A stretch of DNA of 64,000 nt from Paenibacillus sp. FSL W8-0426 (GTDB lineage: Bacteria; Bacillota; Bacilli; Paenibacillales; Paenibacillaceae), in the NCBI RefSeq assembly GCF_037969725.1, contig NZ_CP150203.1:3240001-3304000 (forward strand), given 5' to 3'. The position numbers were made by a program, and so were the translations under genes. The first letter of the stretch is position 1, and the number at the start of each line of letters is the position of its first letter. The notes beneath the pieces are model-generated. The model saw nothing but the letters and a program-made list of their open reading frames with translations, had not been told where the DNA came from and did not search any database. This document shows, in pieces, positions 53,055 through 62,613 of this stretch.

Positions 53055-54689
53055 ATGTATAAATTGATGATCGTCGATGACGAATTGCTGATGCGAGTTG
53101 GCATTCGTTCCATGCTTGATTGGGAGGAACACGGATTTTATGTCGTTGGTGAAGCGGCGAATGGAAAGGAAGCGCTGGAACTTGCGCTGGACGTTTCGCC
53201 CGATCTCATCATCACGGATATCAAAATGCCTGTCATGGACGGGCTGCAGCTTATTCAAAAGGCCGCTGACGCTTTAAAAACCTGCAAGTATGTCATTTTG
53301 AGCAATTTTGACGAGCTTCATTATGTGAAAGAGGCGTTGAAGTTAGGTGCCTCCGATTATTTGATCAAAAGCGAGATCACAGAGACCACGCTCGCAGAAC
53401 TGCTTGCTTCGATTCGTCAGAAGCTGCGGAAGGAGTTTGGAAGCCAAGCCGGAATGCCCGTCAATCCACATACGTACACGCAGAGTCTCAACCATCTAAA
53501 GGATACGTTTTTTCATGATCTTGTAAGCGGATTCATAGAGGAGGGGGATATTGCCGCGAAGGCCGAAGAGCTGCGTGTACGCGTGAGATCGGACAAGTTG
53601 GTGGTCATCAAGTTTATCGTAAACTATTACGAGGATACAAAGAAGAAATATGTCGAGAAGGGGGAAAAGCTGCTCCGTTTTTCCATTCTAAATATTATGG
53701 AGGAGATCATTCCATCCAGGTGGGAGAAGGAGATCGTCGTTGATAGTTCATCTGAATATTGGGTCATCGTCAACATTCCTCCGGATCGTGCATCAGTAGG
53801 TGCCGATATCAGGAAACTGTGCGACAAGCTGCTTTCTTCCATCAAAGATTTGATGAATGTAACGCTCACGGCTGGCGTAAGCACTGCCGTAACGGGTTTC
53901 GGCAGCATCAGAAAGGCGTATCAGGAGGCGGAATCTGCTCTCCGCCAGGGATTCTACGCAGGCAGCAAACAGGTACTGTTTTATGAAGATGTGGTCCATG
54001 CTCCGCCCCGGAAAGAAGTGAATGCGATCCTGAACGCGCAGCAGGAACAAGATTTTTTGAAAATATGGATAAGCAAAGACGAGAAAAAGGCGGGGGCCTT
54101 TCTTGAAGCCGTCCGTTCGGAGCTGGAGGCGCTGCATGCGGATGAAAATAGCATTCGTGAAAACTACATCCTGGTTATGGAGATGATACACGCACATGTA
54201 TCCCGGACTGCACAACGGACACAACCTGCTTTTGCAGAGAAGTCGCCCTACGAAACCGTCCTGAAAGGGGAGTGCTGGGATGATATTCATCAAGCTTTGC
54301 TGGCTCAGATCGGAATTTATTTCAAGGCCGATTCCCGGGTCATGCAAGAGCGTACCTACGCGGACCTCGCGATCGAGATCATCGACAAATACTATGCCGA
54401 GGACATTTCTTTGCACAGCGTAGCCAACCAAATCAACGTCAACCCGTCGTATCTTAGCCGAATGTTCAAACAGGAGAAAGGGGAGAACTTTATCTCTTAT
54501 TTAACCCGGGTTCGAATCGAATGCGCAAAGAGCTATCTCATGAGCAGGGAATGGAGAGTTTATGAGATTGCAGACAAGGTAGGGTACCACAACTACACCT
54601 ACTTCAGCAAAATATTCAAAAAAACGGTAGGCGTCAGTCCAGAGGAGTATCGAGAAATGCAGCAAGGCTCCCATGTGATTCGCGAATAG
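53055..54689 (+). CDS. YesN-type response regulator with AraC domain
   Basis: Response regulator of 544 residues. The receiver (1-120) has DDE near the start, phosphorylation Asp in LIITDIKMPVMDG (about 56) and Lys in DYLIKSE; a long middle region leads to the AraC double helix-turn-helix (about 440-544: VANQINVNPSYLSRMFKQEKGENF, VGYHNYTYFSKIFKKTVGVSPEEYR). Together with the kinase gene ten bases on it forms a sugar-sensing system that activates an ABC importer, probably the one at 56550-60042. ATG follows CGGAGG. Confidence 0.95.
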   Translation: MYKLMIVDDELLMRVGIRSMLDWEEHGFYVVGEAANGKEALELALDVSPDLIITDIKMPVMDGLQLIQKAADALKTCKYVILSNFDELHYVKEALKLGASDYLIKSEITETTLAELLASIRQKLRKEFGSQAGMPVNPHTYTQSLNHLKDTFFHDLVSGFIEEGDIAAKAEELRVRVRSDKLVVIKFIVNYYEDTKKKYVEKGEKLLRFSILNIMEEIIPSRWEKEIVVDSSSEYWVIVNIPPDRASVGADIRKLCDKLLSSIKDLMNVTLTAGVSTAVTGFGSIRKAYQEAESALRQGFYAGSKQVLFYEDVVHAPPRKEVNAILNAQQEQDFLKIWISKDEKKAGAFLEAVRSELEALHADENSIRENYILVMEMIHAHVSRTAQRTQPAFAEKSPYETVLKGECWDDIHQALLAQIGIYFKADSRVMQERTYADLAIEIIDKYYAEDISLHSVANQINVNPSYLSRMFKQEKGENFISYLTRVRIECAKSYLMSREWRVYEIADKVGYHNYTYFSKIFKKTVGVSPEEYREMQQGSHVIRE

Positions 54690-54698
54690 AGGTGCATC

Positions 54699-56459
54699 GT
54701 GAGGAAGCATGTCCGGCTGGTTCAAATTAAATACAAAATTATGGTGATTTGCATAACGGTCATTATTCTTCCGGTATTCGTCATGACGATTAATTCGTAT
54801 TATTCTTCCGAACGGCTGCTCGCACAAAATTATACCACGCTGCTCAGCGATCTGACCAAGCAGACGAACATTCGCATTGACGAGTTTCTTAAAGAGATTG
54901 AGAAAATTTCGCTGCTGGCCAGCAACGGACTTAGCGGCAGTTTATCTGCGACCCATGAAGGAAGTTTTCCGATTCAGGATTTTTTGAGGGACGGGGGTGA
55001 GCAGAATGAAAATGCCGCTTATGACATTTTGATGAATTACATCATGATGAAGGACCGTGTATTCTCGATTTACCTGTACAACCTGAATGGGGGGCAAGAT
55101 TTGTTCGTCAGCCCGAATCAGCCGATCGACCGAAACTTCAACATGCAGAACGAGCTGTGGTTCAAAAAATTCATGCATACCAAAGATCGAACTATTACGC
55201 TAACGACCCGAATCGATCAACAGTTGAAAAATAAAATATTAGCCGTCTCGCATGCTCGGAAAATTCATGATGTGACTACCGGAAGGCTGCTTGGCGTCAT
55301 CGTTGTGAGCATCGACATCAAGTTTATCGAAATTGTCAATCGCAACTTGCAGGAAGGTCTGCGTTCAAGGTTCATGATCGTCGACGCGGACGACAAAATT
55401 GTATATAACGTCAATGAGAGGTTGATCGGCACGTTGTTCCGAGACAATGTTCGGCCAGATGAAGCATTAAATGTCGTAGTGACCAGTCCGCTGAGCCAGC
55501 AGAAATGGACGACCTACTTGTACATGCCTCTGGATGAGTTGACTGCCGACGGCAAAATACTGGGCCGCAATCTGATCATGCTGGCCATGGTCATGTCCCT
55601 CTTTGCTGCGATTATTTCCATCTCTTTATCCCATGTCATAACACGTCCCATAAAGAAACTAATGCGTAATATCACCTTGGTTGAACAGGGACATTTCGAT
55701 CAAGTCGAACAAATCCGTTCCCGGGATGAAATTGGACACTTGTCCATTCGTTTTAACAAAATGTCGTATGAATTGAAGCGCATGATCGAGAGGGTTCAGC
55801 AGGAAGAAATGGAGAAGGCGGCAGCCGAGATGCGGGCGCTGCATGCCCAGATCAACCCTCATTTTTTGTATAACACGCTTGGTTCGGTGAAATGGATCGC
55901 CTCCATGCAGCAGGCTGACAAAATCGTGGACATGACGGATGCGCTGATTTCGATGCTTCGGTACGCGACAAGGTCTGACGGGACCTTGGTAACGATACGC
56001 GAAGAGTTGGAAAACATCGCCAATTACGCCACCATTCAGAACGTGCGGTACTATGGCAGCATTCAAATGAAATACGAGATCGAACATGGATTGTCGGCGT
56101 ATTATATGCCCAAAATGATTTTGCAGCCGCTGATCGAAAACGCGATTTTCCATGGCCTTGCCGATCTTGAAGAGGATGGGGTGATCACCATTCGAATCCA
56201 AGCGCAGGGCAGCGATATTGCCGTCGAAGTTTGCGATAACGGTGTCGGTATGGACCATCATACGATCCGGAACGTGATGGACGAAAGGGAGGATAGGGAT
56301 ACGGGAGCGAGGGGGATCGGCCTGCATAATGTGCATCGGCGCATTCAGCTTCACTTTGGCAGGCCCTATGGAGTGCAGGTGAACAGCAAGCTTGGCGAAG
56401 GTACGGTTTTTACCATTTTGCTGCCTGCCATACCAGAATTGCCGGAAACGAAATCATGA
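54699..56459 (+). CDS. YesM-type sensor histidine kinase
   Basis: Membrane kinase of 586 residues, LytS/YesM class. Helix 1 (about 13-33, MVICITVIILPVFVMTI), a dCache-like outside domain, helix 2 (about 288-312), HAMP, and the kinase core with HAQINPHFLYNTLGSVKW (phosphorylated His) and ATP-binding CDNGVGM and GIGLHNVHRRIQLHFG. GTG start after AGAGGTG. It pairs with the upstream YesN-type regulator. Confidence 0.95.
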   Translation: MRKHVRLVQIKYKIMVICITVIILPVFVMTINSYYSSERLLAQNYTTLLSDLTKQTNIRIDEFLKEIEKISLLASNGLSGSLSATHEGSFPIQDFLRDGGEQNENAAYDILMNYIMMKDRVFSIYLYNLNGGQDLFVSPNQPIDRNFNMQNELWFKKFMHTKDRTITLTTRIDQQLKNKILAVSHARKIHDVTTGRLLGVIVVSIDIKFIEIVNRNLQEGLRSRFMIVDADDKIVYNVNERLIGTLFRDNVRPDEALNVVVTSPLSQQKWTTYLYMPLDELTADGKILGRNLIMLAMVMSLFAAIISISLSHVITRPIKKLMRNITLVEQGHFDQVEQIRSRDEIGHLSIRFNKMSYELKRMIERVQQEEMEKAAAEMRALHAQINPHFLYNTLGSVKWIASMQQADKIVDMTDALISMLRYATRSDGTLVTIREELENIANYATIQNVRYYGSIQMKYEIEHGLSAYYMPKMILQPLIENAIFHGLADLEEDGVITIRIQAQGSDIAVEVCDNGVGMDHHTIRNVMDEREDRDTGARGIGLHNVHRRIQLHFGRPYGVQVNSKLGEGTVFTILLPAIPELPETKS

Positions 56460-56512
56460 GCCTGTGGATGGAATCCGAAGATGGATCGGCAGGCTGGGTA
56501 ATATTGAATTTG

Positions 56513-56547
56513 AAAAAAAGCTTGCAGACCATGCTGCAAGCTTTTTT
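56513..56547. terminator. Bidirectional terminator
   Basis: AAAAAAGCTTGCAG and CTGCAAGCTTTTTT pair around a 6-base loop between the convergent kinase and permease genes. Confidence 0.9.
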
Positions 56548-56549
56548 GC

Positions 56550-57440
56550 CTACCCTTTGACGCTGCCAAGCACCAACCCTTTGGTAAAGTATTTCTGAAG
56601 GAACGGATAAACGAGCAAAATCGGAATGGCGCCGAGAAACATTTGAGCAGCGCGTCCGGTTCTAGCATTCATCATGGAAAGGAGCTGAGTGTAATCGCTT
56701 CCCGATTTCAACATGATCTGCTCAAAGCTCTGCAGAAGGGTCTGCAGGTAGCTCTGTAACGGGTAGTTATCCGGATTGTTCATATAAATGATGCCATCGA
56801 ACCATGAATTCCAATGGCCGACGATGCTAAACAAACCGACGGTTGCAAGGGCAGGTTTGAGCAGGGGGAGTAAAATCCGAACCAGGACCTGCATCGGTCC
56901 CGCACCGTCGATAATGGCCGATTCTTCAATTTCCTCCGGCAAACCTCTAATAAAGTTCATCAGAATGACCATGCTGAATACCGGAAGGGCTCCGGGCAGA
57001 ATCAGGGACCAGATGGAGTCGATCAAGCCCATTTTGACCACAACCAGATAGGTTGGAATCAACCCTCCGTTAAATAACATCGTGATGATAAAGAATCCCA
57101 TATACATGTTGCGTCCCATCAACTTTTGTTTCGATTTCGAGAGTGGATACGCGGTAAGTACCATTAAAACGAGATTGACCAGCGTACCAAGCAAGGTGCG
57201 TTTAATGGCGATCCAGAGAGAGGTATAGAACGAACCTCCGGATAATGCAAATTCATAAGCCTTTGTCGAGAAATCGACAGGCCAGAACGTAACGCTGCCG
57301 GCCGAGACGGCCGAGCTGCTGCTGAACGAAACCGCCAACAGGTTGATAAACGGCAGAATGCAGAGGAGTGAAATTACAATCAGAATCGTGTAGTTCACAA
57401 CATGAAACAAGCGCCTGCCCATGCTTTTATCGTTGATCAT
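56550..57440 (-). CDS. CUT1 sugar importer permease (LplC type)
   Basis: Second permease of an oligosaccharide importer, 296 residues, six helices. EAA loop EEIEESAIIDGAGPMQVLVRILLPL and C-terminus YFTKGLVLGSVKG. It lies 15 bases after the LplB-type gene. Similarity to the protein at 16175-17062 is clear in both ends, so the two loci carry related importers. Confidence 0.95.
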   Translation of the reverse strand: MINDKSMGRRLFHVVNYTILIVISLLCILPFINLLAVSFSSSSAVSAGSVTFWPVDFSTKAYEFALSGGSFYTSLWIAIKRTLLGTLVNLVLMVLTAYPLSKSKQKLMGRNMYMGFFIITMLFNGGLIPTYLVVVKMGLIDSIWSLILPGALPVFSMVILMNFIRGLPEEIEESAIIDGAGPMQVLVRILLPLLKPALATVGLFSIVGHWNSWFDGIIYMNNPDNYPLQSYLQTLLQSFEQIMLKSGSDYTQLLSMMNARTGRAAQMFLGAIPILLVYPFLQKYFTKGLVLGSVKG

Positions 57441-57455
57441 AATGAGGGTTCCTCC

Positions 57456-58346
57456 TTAGAAGATACGATAGCCGGCTACCTTGTAAGCCAGAAAATAAGA
57501 GAGCGCCATGAGCACGCTGGAAATGACGGACTTGAACAACCCGACGGCCGTGCCGATGGAATATTGTGCCTGCTGAATCCCTAGACGATATACATAGGTA
57601 TCAATAATATCACCGGTCTGATACACAACAGGGGAGTACAGGTTATAGATTTGATCAAAGCCGGCGTTGAGCACGTTGCCGAGCGATAGTACGGTCATTA
57701 ACACAATCGTAGGCATAAGGAGAGGCAGTGTAATATATATCGTTTGTTTCCAGCGTTTGGCTCCGTCAATCACTGCGGCCTCATAAAGCCCCGGGTCAAT
57801 GCTGGTCAGCGCTGCCAAGTACACCACGGTGCCAAAGCCGAAGCCTTTCCAGATGTCGCTCACGATCATGGTCCATGGAAAGATCGAGGGTGTGCCGAGA
57901 AAAGAGATGGGGGCAATCCCGAATATGCTCAAAAACGTGTTAATAATGCCGTCGGCGCTAAGGATGTCCAGCATGATTCCGGCCATGATGACCCAAGACA
58001 GGAAGTTCGGAATATATACGAGCGTTTGGAAGGTACGTTTGACGGCACTGTGTATCACTTCGTTCAGCAATAAAGCGAAAATAACGGGAACGACAATACC
58101 TCCGACGATTTTGAACGCGGACATGTACAGCGTATTCCAGATGGTTCTCACGAAATTCGGTTGACTAAACACATGTGTAAAGTTGTCCCAGCCCACCCAA
58201 GGTGAATTGAATCCAAGGCCCGGATTGTATTTCTGAAACGCAATGATTAGTCCGTAGAAAGGGATGTAGCTAAAAATGAACACCAAGACCAAGCTTGGGA
58301 TGAGCATGAGATGGTAGGAGCTTTGCTGTCTCCATTTTCTCAGCAT
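57456..58346 (-). CDS. CUT1 sugar importer permease (LplB type)
   Basis: First permease of the importer, 296 residues with six helices, starting with YHLMLIPSLVLVFIFSYIPFYGLIIAFQ. EAA loop LYEAAVIDGAKRWKQTIYITLPLL. It follows the binding-protein gene by 91 bases, across a hairpin. No ATPase gene is close, so a shared ATPase is likely. Confidence 0.95.
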   Translation of the reverse strand: MLRKWRQQSSYHLMLIPSLVLVFIFSYIPFYGLIIAFQKYNPGLGFNSPWVGWDNFTHVFSQPNFVRTIWNTLYMSAFKIVGGIVVPVIFALLLNEVIHSAVKRTFQTLVYIPNFLSWVIMAGIMLDILSADGIINTFLSIFGIAPISFLGTPSIFPWTMIVSDIWKGFGFGTVVYLAALTSIDPGLYEAAVIDGAKRWKQTIYITLPLLMPTIVLMTVLSLGNVLNAGFDQIYNLYSPVVYQTGDIIDTYVYRLGIQQAQYSIGTAVGLFKSVISSVLMALSYFLAYKVAGYRIF

Positions 58347-58396
58347 TCGAATTCCCCCGTTTCTAATATGATGAGGATCTGTTCTTCAAATAGAGA

Positions 58397-58422
58397 ACGG
58401 GACGAGAACAGGCTCATCCCGT
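58397..58422 (-). promoter_or_regulatory. Intercistronic hairpin
   Basis: ACGGGA-GAG and CTC-TCCCGT pair around six bases between the binding-protein and permease genes, without a T-run. Such hairpins commonly keep the binding-protein mRNA more abundant than the permease mRNA. Confidence 0.55.
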
Positions 58423-58437
58423 TTGGAGTATGGCTCG

Positions 58438-60042
58438 TTATTTTCCGTAGGCTTCATTCACGGCCTTGGTAGCCTCGTCACCGCCAGCTGCTCTCCAGTT
58501 CTGGACGAGCACATCGAAATAGTCAATGCTTTCCGTACCCATGATGATCTTGGTAAACCCTTCCGTCAAAAGGTCATCCAGAGTTGTGCCGTAGCTTGCC
58601 AGCACTTCGGGGGTTACTCCCCACAGTGCCGTCTTAATGTAGTTTTGGTCGTCCAGGACTTTCTTGGCAAGACCGTACGCGTTCTTTGGAGCACCTTGCT
58701 GCAAATAATCGCCGACGGCTCCTGGCGTTGCATTCTTCATGAACTCGACGCTATTGTTATATTTCTGCCACATGCCCGAAGTGGTTAGGCCGCTGGTGTC
58801 TTCGGATTGAAGTGCCGCGGATACGGCCTCGTATTGCTCGTAGTCGGAGTTCGGGTTGAGCACACGGAAGGCACCGACGACATGAGCGATATCGTTGTCC
58901 AGCAGGGCGGATAACGTTTCCTTGGATTCCTTGCCCTGACCTTCATCGACGATATAGGCATAATCGTTCAAGATGTCGATGACCTCTTTTGGATTCGCGA
59001 AGCCTTTTTTCATGACCACATAACTGTTATTTGCAAAGAAAATCGATTGTTTGGCTTCTTTTCCGTCGACGGTAGGAATGGTATAAGGGTAAAAGATGGC
59101 GTCCTTGCCCAAATTGGCCACCGTATCTACACCAGGATTGTACCCCCACCATTGATAATACGGCTGCATGCCAACCTTGCCGGCGACGATATCTGCGTTC
59201 ATGGCGTTGAAGTCTTTGATCGCGAATTCCGGATCGATAATGCCGAGTTTGTACCATTCTGCCCATTCGGCTAACGCCGCTTTCATTTCAGGTTGGATCG
59301 AACCGTATACCAAGCTCCCGCTCTGGTCTTCGATCCACAGATCCGGATGGGCGTTCCAGCCAATGGCGAGCAAGTTAAGGTAATCCAACGATTGGTCAAC
59401 CGCCATGCCATACCCGCCGTGTTTCTCCATCAATTTCAGCGCAATGTTTTTGACGTCGTCCATATTTTTCGGATCTTCCAAACCAAGTTCTTCTTTCCAA
59501 TCATTCCGTATCCAGATAAAGTCGGGCTGTTCGATCAATCCCCAGTGCATTTGCGGGATTCCATATAACTTGCCGTCCTTTTTCCCCGACTCGAAACTGT
59601 CAGCATCCGCCTCCATATACCCTTTAAGACGTTCCGAAGCATTTTGCTCAAAGACATCCGTAAGATCCATGATCATATCCGCTTCAATTAACTGCTGCAG
59701 TTGTGATGGATTAACTCTGAATACATCGGGCAGATCGTTCGAGGAAATGGCCAAGTTCAATTTGGTATTATACTCATCGCTCACCCAGTCTGTTTTGACA
59801 TCAACACCCAGTTTCTCTTTGTATCGCCGGATCCAAACATTGTTGGTAATATCATCGCCCTTCGGATACTTTGCGGACGTGTACTCGGAGGTTACCGTGT
59901 GAATGGTTACCGTTCCTGATTCAGCGTTACCCGAGTCCGAACTTGTCGGATTTTTGCCGGTGCTGCCGTCATTACTGCACGCGGTCATAAGAATGGTGGA
60001 CATGCATAAAGTCAAAATCAAGGATTTCGTTTTCTTGGCCAT
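58438..60042 (-). CDS. Sugar-binding lipoprotein (LplA type)
   Basis: Extracellular solute-binding lipoprotein of 534 residues. Signal ending LMTAC (Cys about 22), a Ser/Gly-rich linker, then a type 1 SBP fold with the segments LYGIPQMHWGLIEQPDFIWIRNDWKEELGL and VGMQPYYQWWGYNPG. First gene of the importer operon. A possible promoter on the minus strand lies near 60130 (TTGTGG, 17 bases, TTATAC). Ligand unknown; the nearby mannanase makes manno- or gluco-oligomers a candidate. Confidence 0.94.
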   Translation of the reverse strand: MAKKTKSLILTLCMSTILMTACSNDGSTGKNPTSSDSGNAESGTVTIHTVTSEYTSAKYPKGDDITNNVWIRRYKEKLGVDVKTDWVSDEYNTKLNLAISSNDLPDVFRVNPSQLQQLIEADMIMDLTDVFEQNASERLKGYMEADADSFESGKKDGKLYGIPQMHWGLIEQPDFIWIRNDWKEELGLEDPKNMDDVKNIALKLMEKHGGYGMAVDQSLDYLNLLAIGWNAHPDLWIEDQSGSLVYGSIQPEMKAALAEWAEWYKLGIIDPEFAIKDFNAMNADIVAGKVGMQPYYQWWGYNPGVDTVANLGKDAIFYPYTIPTVDGKEAKQSIFFANNSYVVMKKGFANPKEVIDILNDYAYIVDEGQGKESKETLSALLDNDIAHVVGAFRVLNPNSDYEQYEAVSAALQSEDTSGLTTSGMWQKYNNSVEFMKNATPGAVGDYLQQGAPKNAYGLAKKVLDDQNYIKTALWGVTPEVLASYGTTLDDLLTEGFTKIIMGTESIDYFDVLVQNWRAAGGDEATKAVNEAYGK

Positions 60043-60255
60043 GCTCGTTCCCCCTATGAAATGATTTCAGTGAAGACTTGCTTGAACACATTGTAAAGGT
60101 GGAAGGGACAGAGTGGTATAAAAGTTATTGACGGATATCCACAACTTTTTTTACCTGTTGATCTGACGTGGAACAATACAAATAGGGGAGCATGCACTTT
60201 TTTTACTTTTTCCATACTTTTCTTTACTGTCTACACTTGTGTGTATGTAAAAAAA

Positions 60256-60292
60256 CAAGCTTCAAGCCCCAATGGAGGGACAAGAGCTTGCT
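60256..60292 (-). terminator. Terminator of the MATE gene
   Basis: On the minus strand CAAGCT and AGCTTG, with an inner GTCCC/GGGGC pairing, form a hairpin followed by seven T. The remaining spacer 60043-60255 shows no gene. Confidence 0.65.
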
Positions 60293-60311
60293 TCAAATTA
60301 CCGATGGGTTT

Positions 60312-61685
60312 TTATTGCGCAATAGCCTCCAATTCCGGCTGCAATTTGTTTCGCAGAAGAAACATCATGGCCGCACCCACAAGGAATGCCACAGCATCGG
60401 CAATGACGAGCGACCAGACCACGCCGTGGAAACCGTTCGTATGATTGGCGATAAAGAGCACCGGAATCAAGGTAACGCCTTGAATAATAGACATTATAAA
60501 TGCGGCGGTTCCTTGTGCTGTTGCCTGGAAAATACCCGTGAACAGCGTCGTCATTCCTGAGATGAACAGGGATAAAAACGTCACATGAAGAATGTAGCTG
60601 CCCATTTCAATGAGCTGCGGATCACTCGTAAACAACCCGATTAAATGATCGGAGATCAGATAAACGATGACGCCGAAGCCGACGGCTAACGCAACCATGG
60701 TTTTGATCGTAAATCCTATCGTTTGTTTCATCCGCAGTTTATTCGCCGTAAAAGTGAAAGCGATGAGCGGCACGACTCCCTCGCATAAACCCATCAAAAT
60801 AAACTCGGGGAATTGCAGCAGACGTGATGATATTCCGTACCCTGCCACGGCCTGATCCCCATAATCGGCAAGAAAATGGTTCAGCACGAGTGACATGGCA
60901 CCCAGGAAGATACTCATTATAAACACGGGAACGCCGATTTTGAGCACATTGCCGAGAATGTCCTTGCTGACCTTGAACCATTTTGCCGAGATGGTCAGGA
61001 AACGGCTTTTTGTTCCCATATGGAAGGCGTAGAACGCACTCGCAACCAGATTCGAGATAACCGTGGCCGATGCCACGCCGATGATGCCCCAATGAAAGAC
61101 GTAGATGACCACGGCATCCAGAATGATATTTACGACCACGCTAAGGATCATACCAGCCATCGATGCCATGGCTGCTCCCTCCGAGCGCACGATATTTTCC
61201 AGCGTGAAAAACAAGATCACGAATGGCGAGCCGATCAGCATCACGGTGACATATTGTTTCGTGAATTCAAAAGCTTCCGGCGTTGCTCCCAAACCATGAA
61301 CGATCGGATCGATTAACGGAAGGCCGACGGCCATCACGATCAAACCGAGAACTAAACTGCTATAAAAGGCAAAGGAAGACACATGTTTTACGTCATCATA
61401 CTTGTGTTCACCTAATAGACGGGAGATGAAGGTACCGCTGCCCATGCCAATCAAGCTGCCTAATGCCATAATGGCGGCGAATAAAGGCAAGGTAAGCGCA
61501 AGGGCGGTTAACATGGCCGTATTGCCCAGCGTCCCCAGGAAATAGGCATTCAAGATGGAGTATATGACATTCATTGATGTGCCGAGCATCATGGGAATCG
61601 CAAAATGAGCTACGGCTTTGGTGATCGGTGCTTTTTCAAAGTAATGGAGATGTTCTGCATCCATGCGGATCACTACTTTCTTCAT
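60312..61685 (-). CDS. MATE-family multidrug efflux transporter
   Basis: Twelve-helix sodium- or proton-driven exporter of 457 residues. The two MATE halves begin with ITKAVAHFAIPMMLGTSMNVIYSILNAYFLGTLG and DILGNVLKIGVPVFIMSIFLGAMSLVLN; GIGSGTFISR-like MGSGTFISRLLGEH is in the first half. ATG at 61685 or at 61664 could be used. It is divergent from a TetR repressor with several dyads between them, so it is probably induced by a compound bound to that repressor. Confidence 0.94.
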   Translation of the reverse strand: MKKVVIRMDAEHLHYFEKAPITKAVAHFAIPMMLGTSMNVIYSILNAYFLGTLGNTAMLTALALTLPLFAAIMALGSLIGMGSGTFISRLLGEHKYDDVKHVSSFAFYSSLVLGLIVMAVGLPLIDPIVHGLGATPEAFEFTKQYVTVMLIGSPFVILFFTLENIVRSEGAAMASMAGMILSVVVNIILDAVVIYVFHWGIIGVASATVISNLVASAFYAFHMGTKSRFLTISAKWFKVSKDILGNVLKIGVPVFIMSIFLGAMSLVLNHFLADYGDQAVAGYGISSRLLQFPEFILMGLCEGVVPLIAFTFTANKLRMKQTIGFTIKTMVALAVGFGVIVYLISDHLIGLFTSDPQLIEMGSYILHVTFLSLFISGMTTLFTGIFQATAQGTAAFIMSIIQGVTLIPVLFIANHTNGFHGVVWSLVIADAVAFLVGAAMMFLLRNKLQPELEAIAQ

Positions 61686-61704
61686 GTATTTTGTTCTTAT
61701 GGTA

Positions 61705-61787
61705 ATCTAACAGTGTTAGATTGTACCTTACGGTGTAAGATGATATCATGAACGTATGAACCTGTAAAGTAAAACTTACACTGTTAG
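61705..61787. promoter_or_regulatory. Three TetR-type operators
   Basis: Three related dyads lie in the divergent spacer: ATCTAACAGTGTTAGAT (61705-61721, perfect 8-1-8), CTTACGGTGTAAG (61727-61739, 5-3-5) and CTTACACTGTTAG (61775-61787). They share a (C/T)T(A/T)AC...GT(A/T)AG-like pattern, and one lies ahead of each gene. Confidence 0.7.
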
Positions 61788-61806
61788 ATAAAAGGGCGGG
61801 TAATGG

Positions 61807-62490
61807 ATGAAAAAACAACAGCCTCAAATCTCGGAAGATAAAATATTGGAAGCTTCGTGGGCGCTTCTGGGGGAGGAGGGCATCGAGAAATTCAGCATGC
61901 GACGATTGGCCGACCGTTTGGGAATACAGGCTCCGTCCATATACTGGTACTTTAAGAGCAAGCAGAATCTCTACCAACGTCTGGCCAACCAGATATCGAA
62001 AATCATTCTGGAGGAGTTCCACTCCGATGGGGATTGGAAAGAGCAGATGGAGGGAATTGCCGTCACGATACGAAATGTGCTCAGCCGGTATCCCTGCTCC
62101 ACACAGCTCATGATGATGACGCTGCCTCATGAGCCGGACATGATCCGATTCACCAACAGGATGCTGCTCTGCATCGAATCGACGCCACTTGAGCAAGAGC
62201 AGAAATTGCAAGCCGTGATTACGCTTACGAACTATGTGTTCTACTTCGTTCTGGATGATTATCAGCATCAGCGCAATATTACCGTGATGCTGGAGGACGA
62301 GGGAGTTGTTCCGGGCGGGCAAATGACCGCTCTTCTGGACTCGATGAGCGAAGCAGAAGCGGGATTGTTCCGTGGGATGTACAAGAGCGGATTGTTTGAG
62401 GTGATGGGGACCGATCAGGCGTTTGAATTCGGCTTGAGGCTGATTCTGCTGGGAATTGAGCAGGTGATTAAGGAGCATGAAAAGAAATAG
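61807..62490 (+). CDS. TetR-family transcriptional repressor
   Basis: Repressor of 227 residues. N-terminal helix-turn-helix (about 10-55: EASWALLGEEGIEKFSMRRLADRLGIQAPSIYWYFKSKQNLYQRL) and an all-helical ligand domain resembling TetR_C. ATG follows AAAGGGCGGG. Divergent from the MATE pump; the operators between fit autoregulation and control of the pump. Confidence 0.95.
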   Translation: MKKQQPQISEDKILEASWALLGEEGIEKFSMRRLADRLGIQAPSIYWYFKSKQNLYQRLANQISKIILEEFHSDGDWKEQMEGIAVTIRNVLSRYPCSTQLMMMTLPHEPDMIRFTNRMLLCIESTPLEQEQKLQAVITLTNYVFYFVLDDYQHQRNITVMLEDEGVVPGGQMTALLDSMSEAEAGLFRGMYKSGLFEVMGTDQAFEFGLRLILLGIEQVIKEHEKK

Positions 62491-62498
62491 AACGTAAA

Positions 62499-62531
62499 AA
62501 ACCGCTCATCCGGCGATCGGATGGGCGGTTG
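62499..62531. terminator. Rho-independent terminator
   Basis: AACCGCTCATCCG pairs with CGGATGGGCGGTT around a 5-base loop; A-rich before and T-rich after. Confidence 0.75.
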
Positions 62532-62613
62532 TTATGAAATTTTGCAATGATATAATCCGCAAGAAACATACACACGTTAACGGAAAGGCAAGGCGGAACC
62601 GGCTGCAGTTTCT

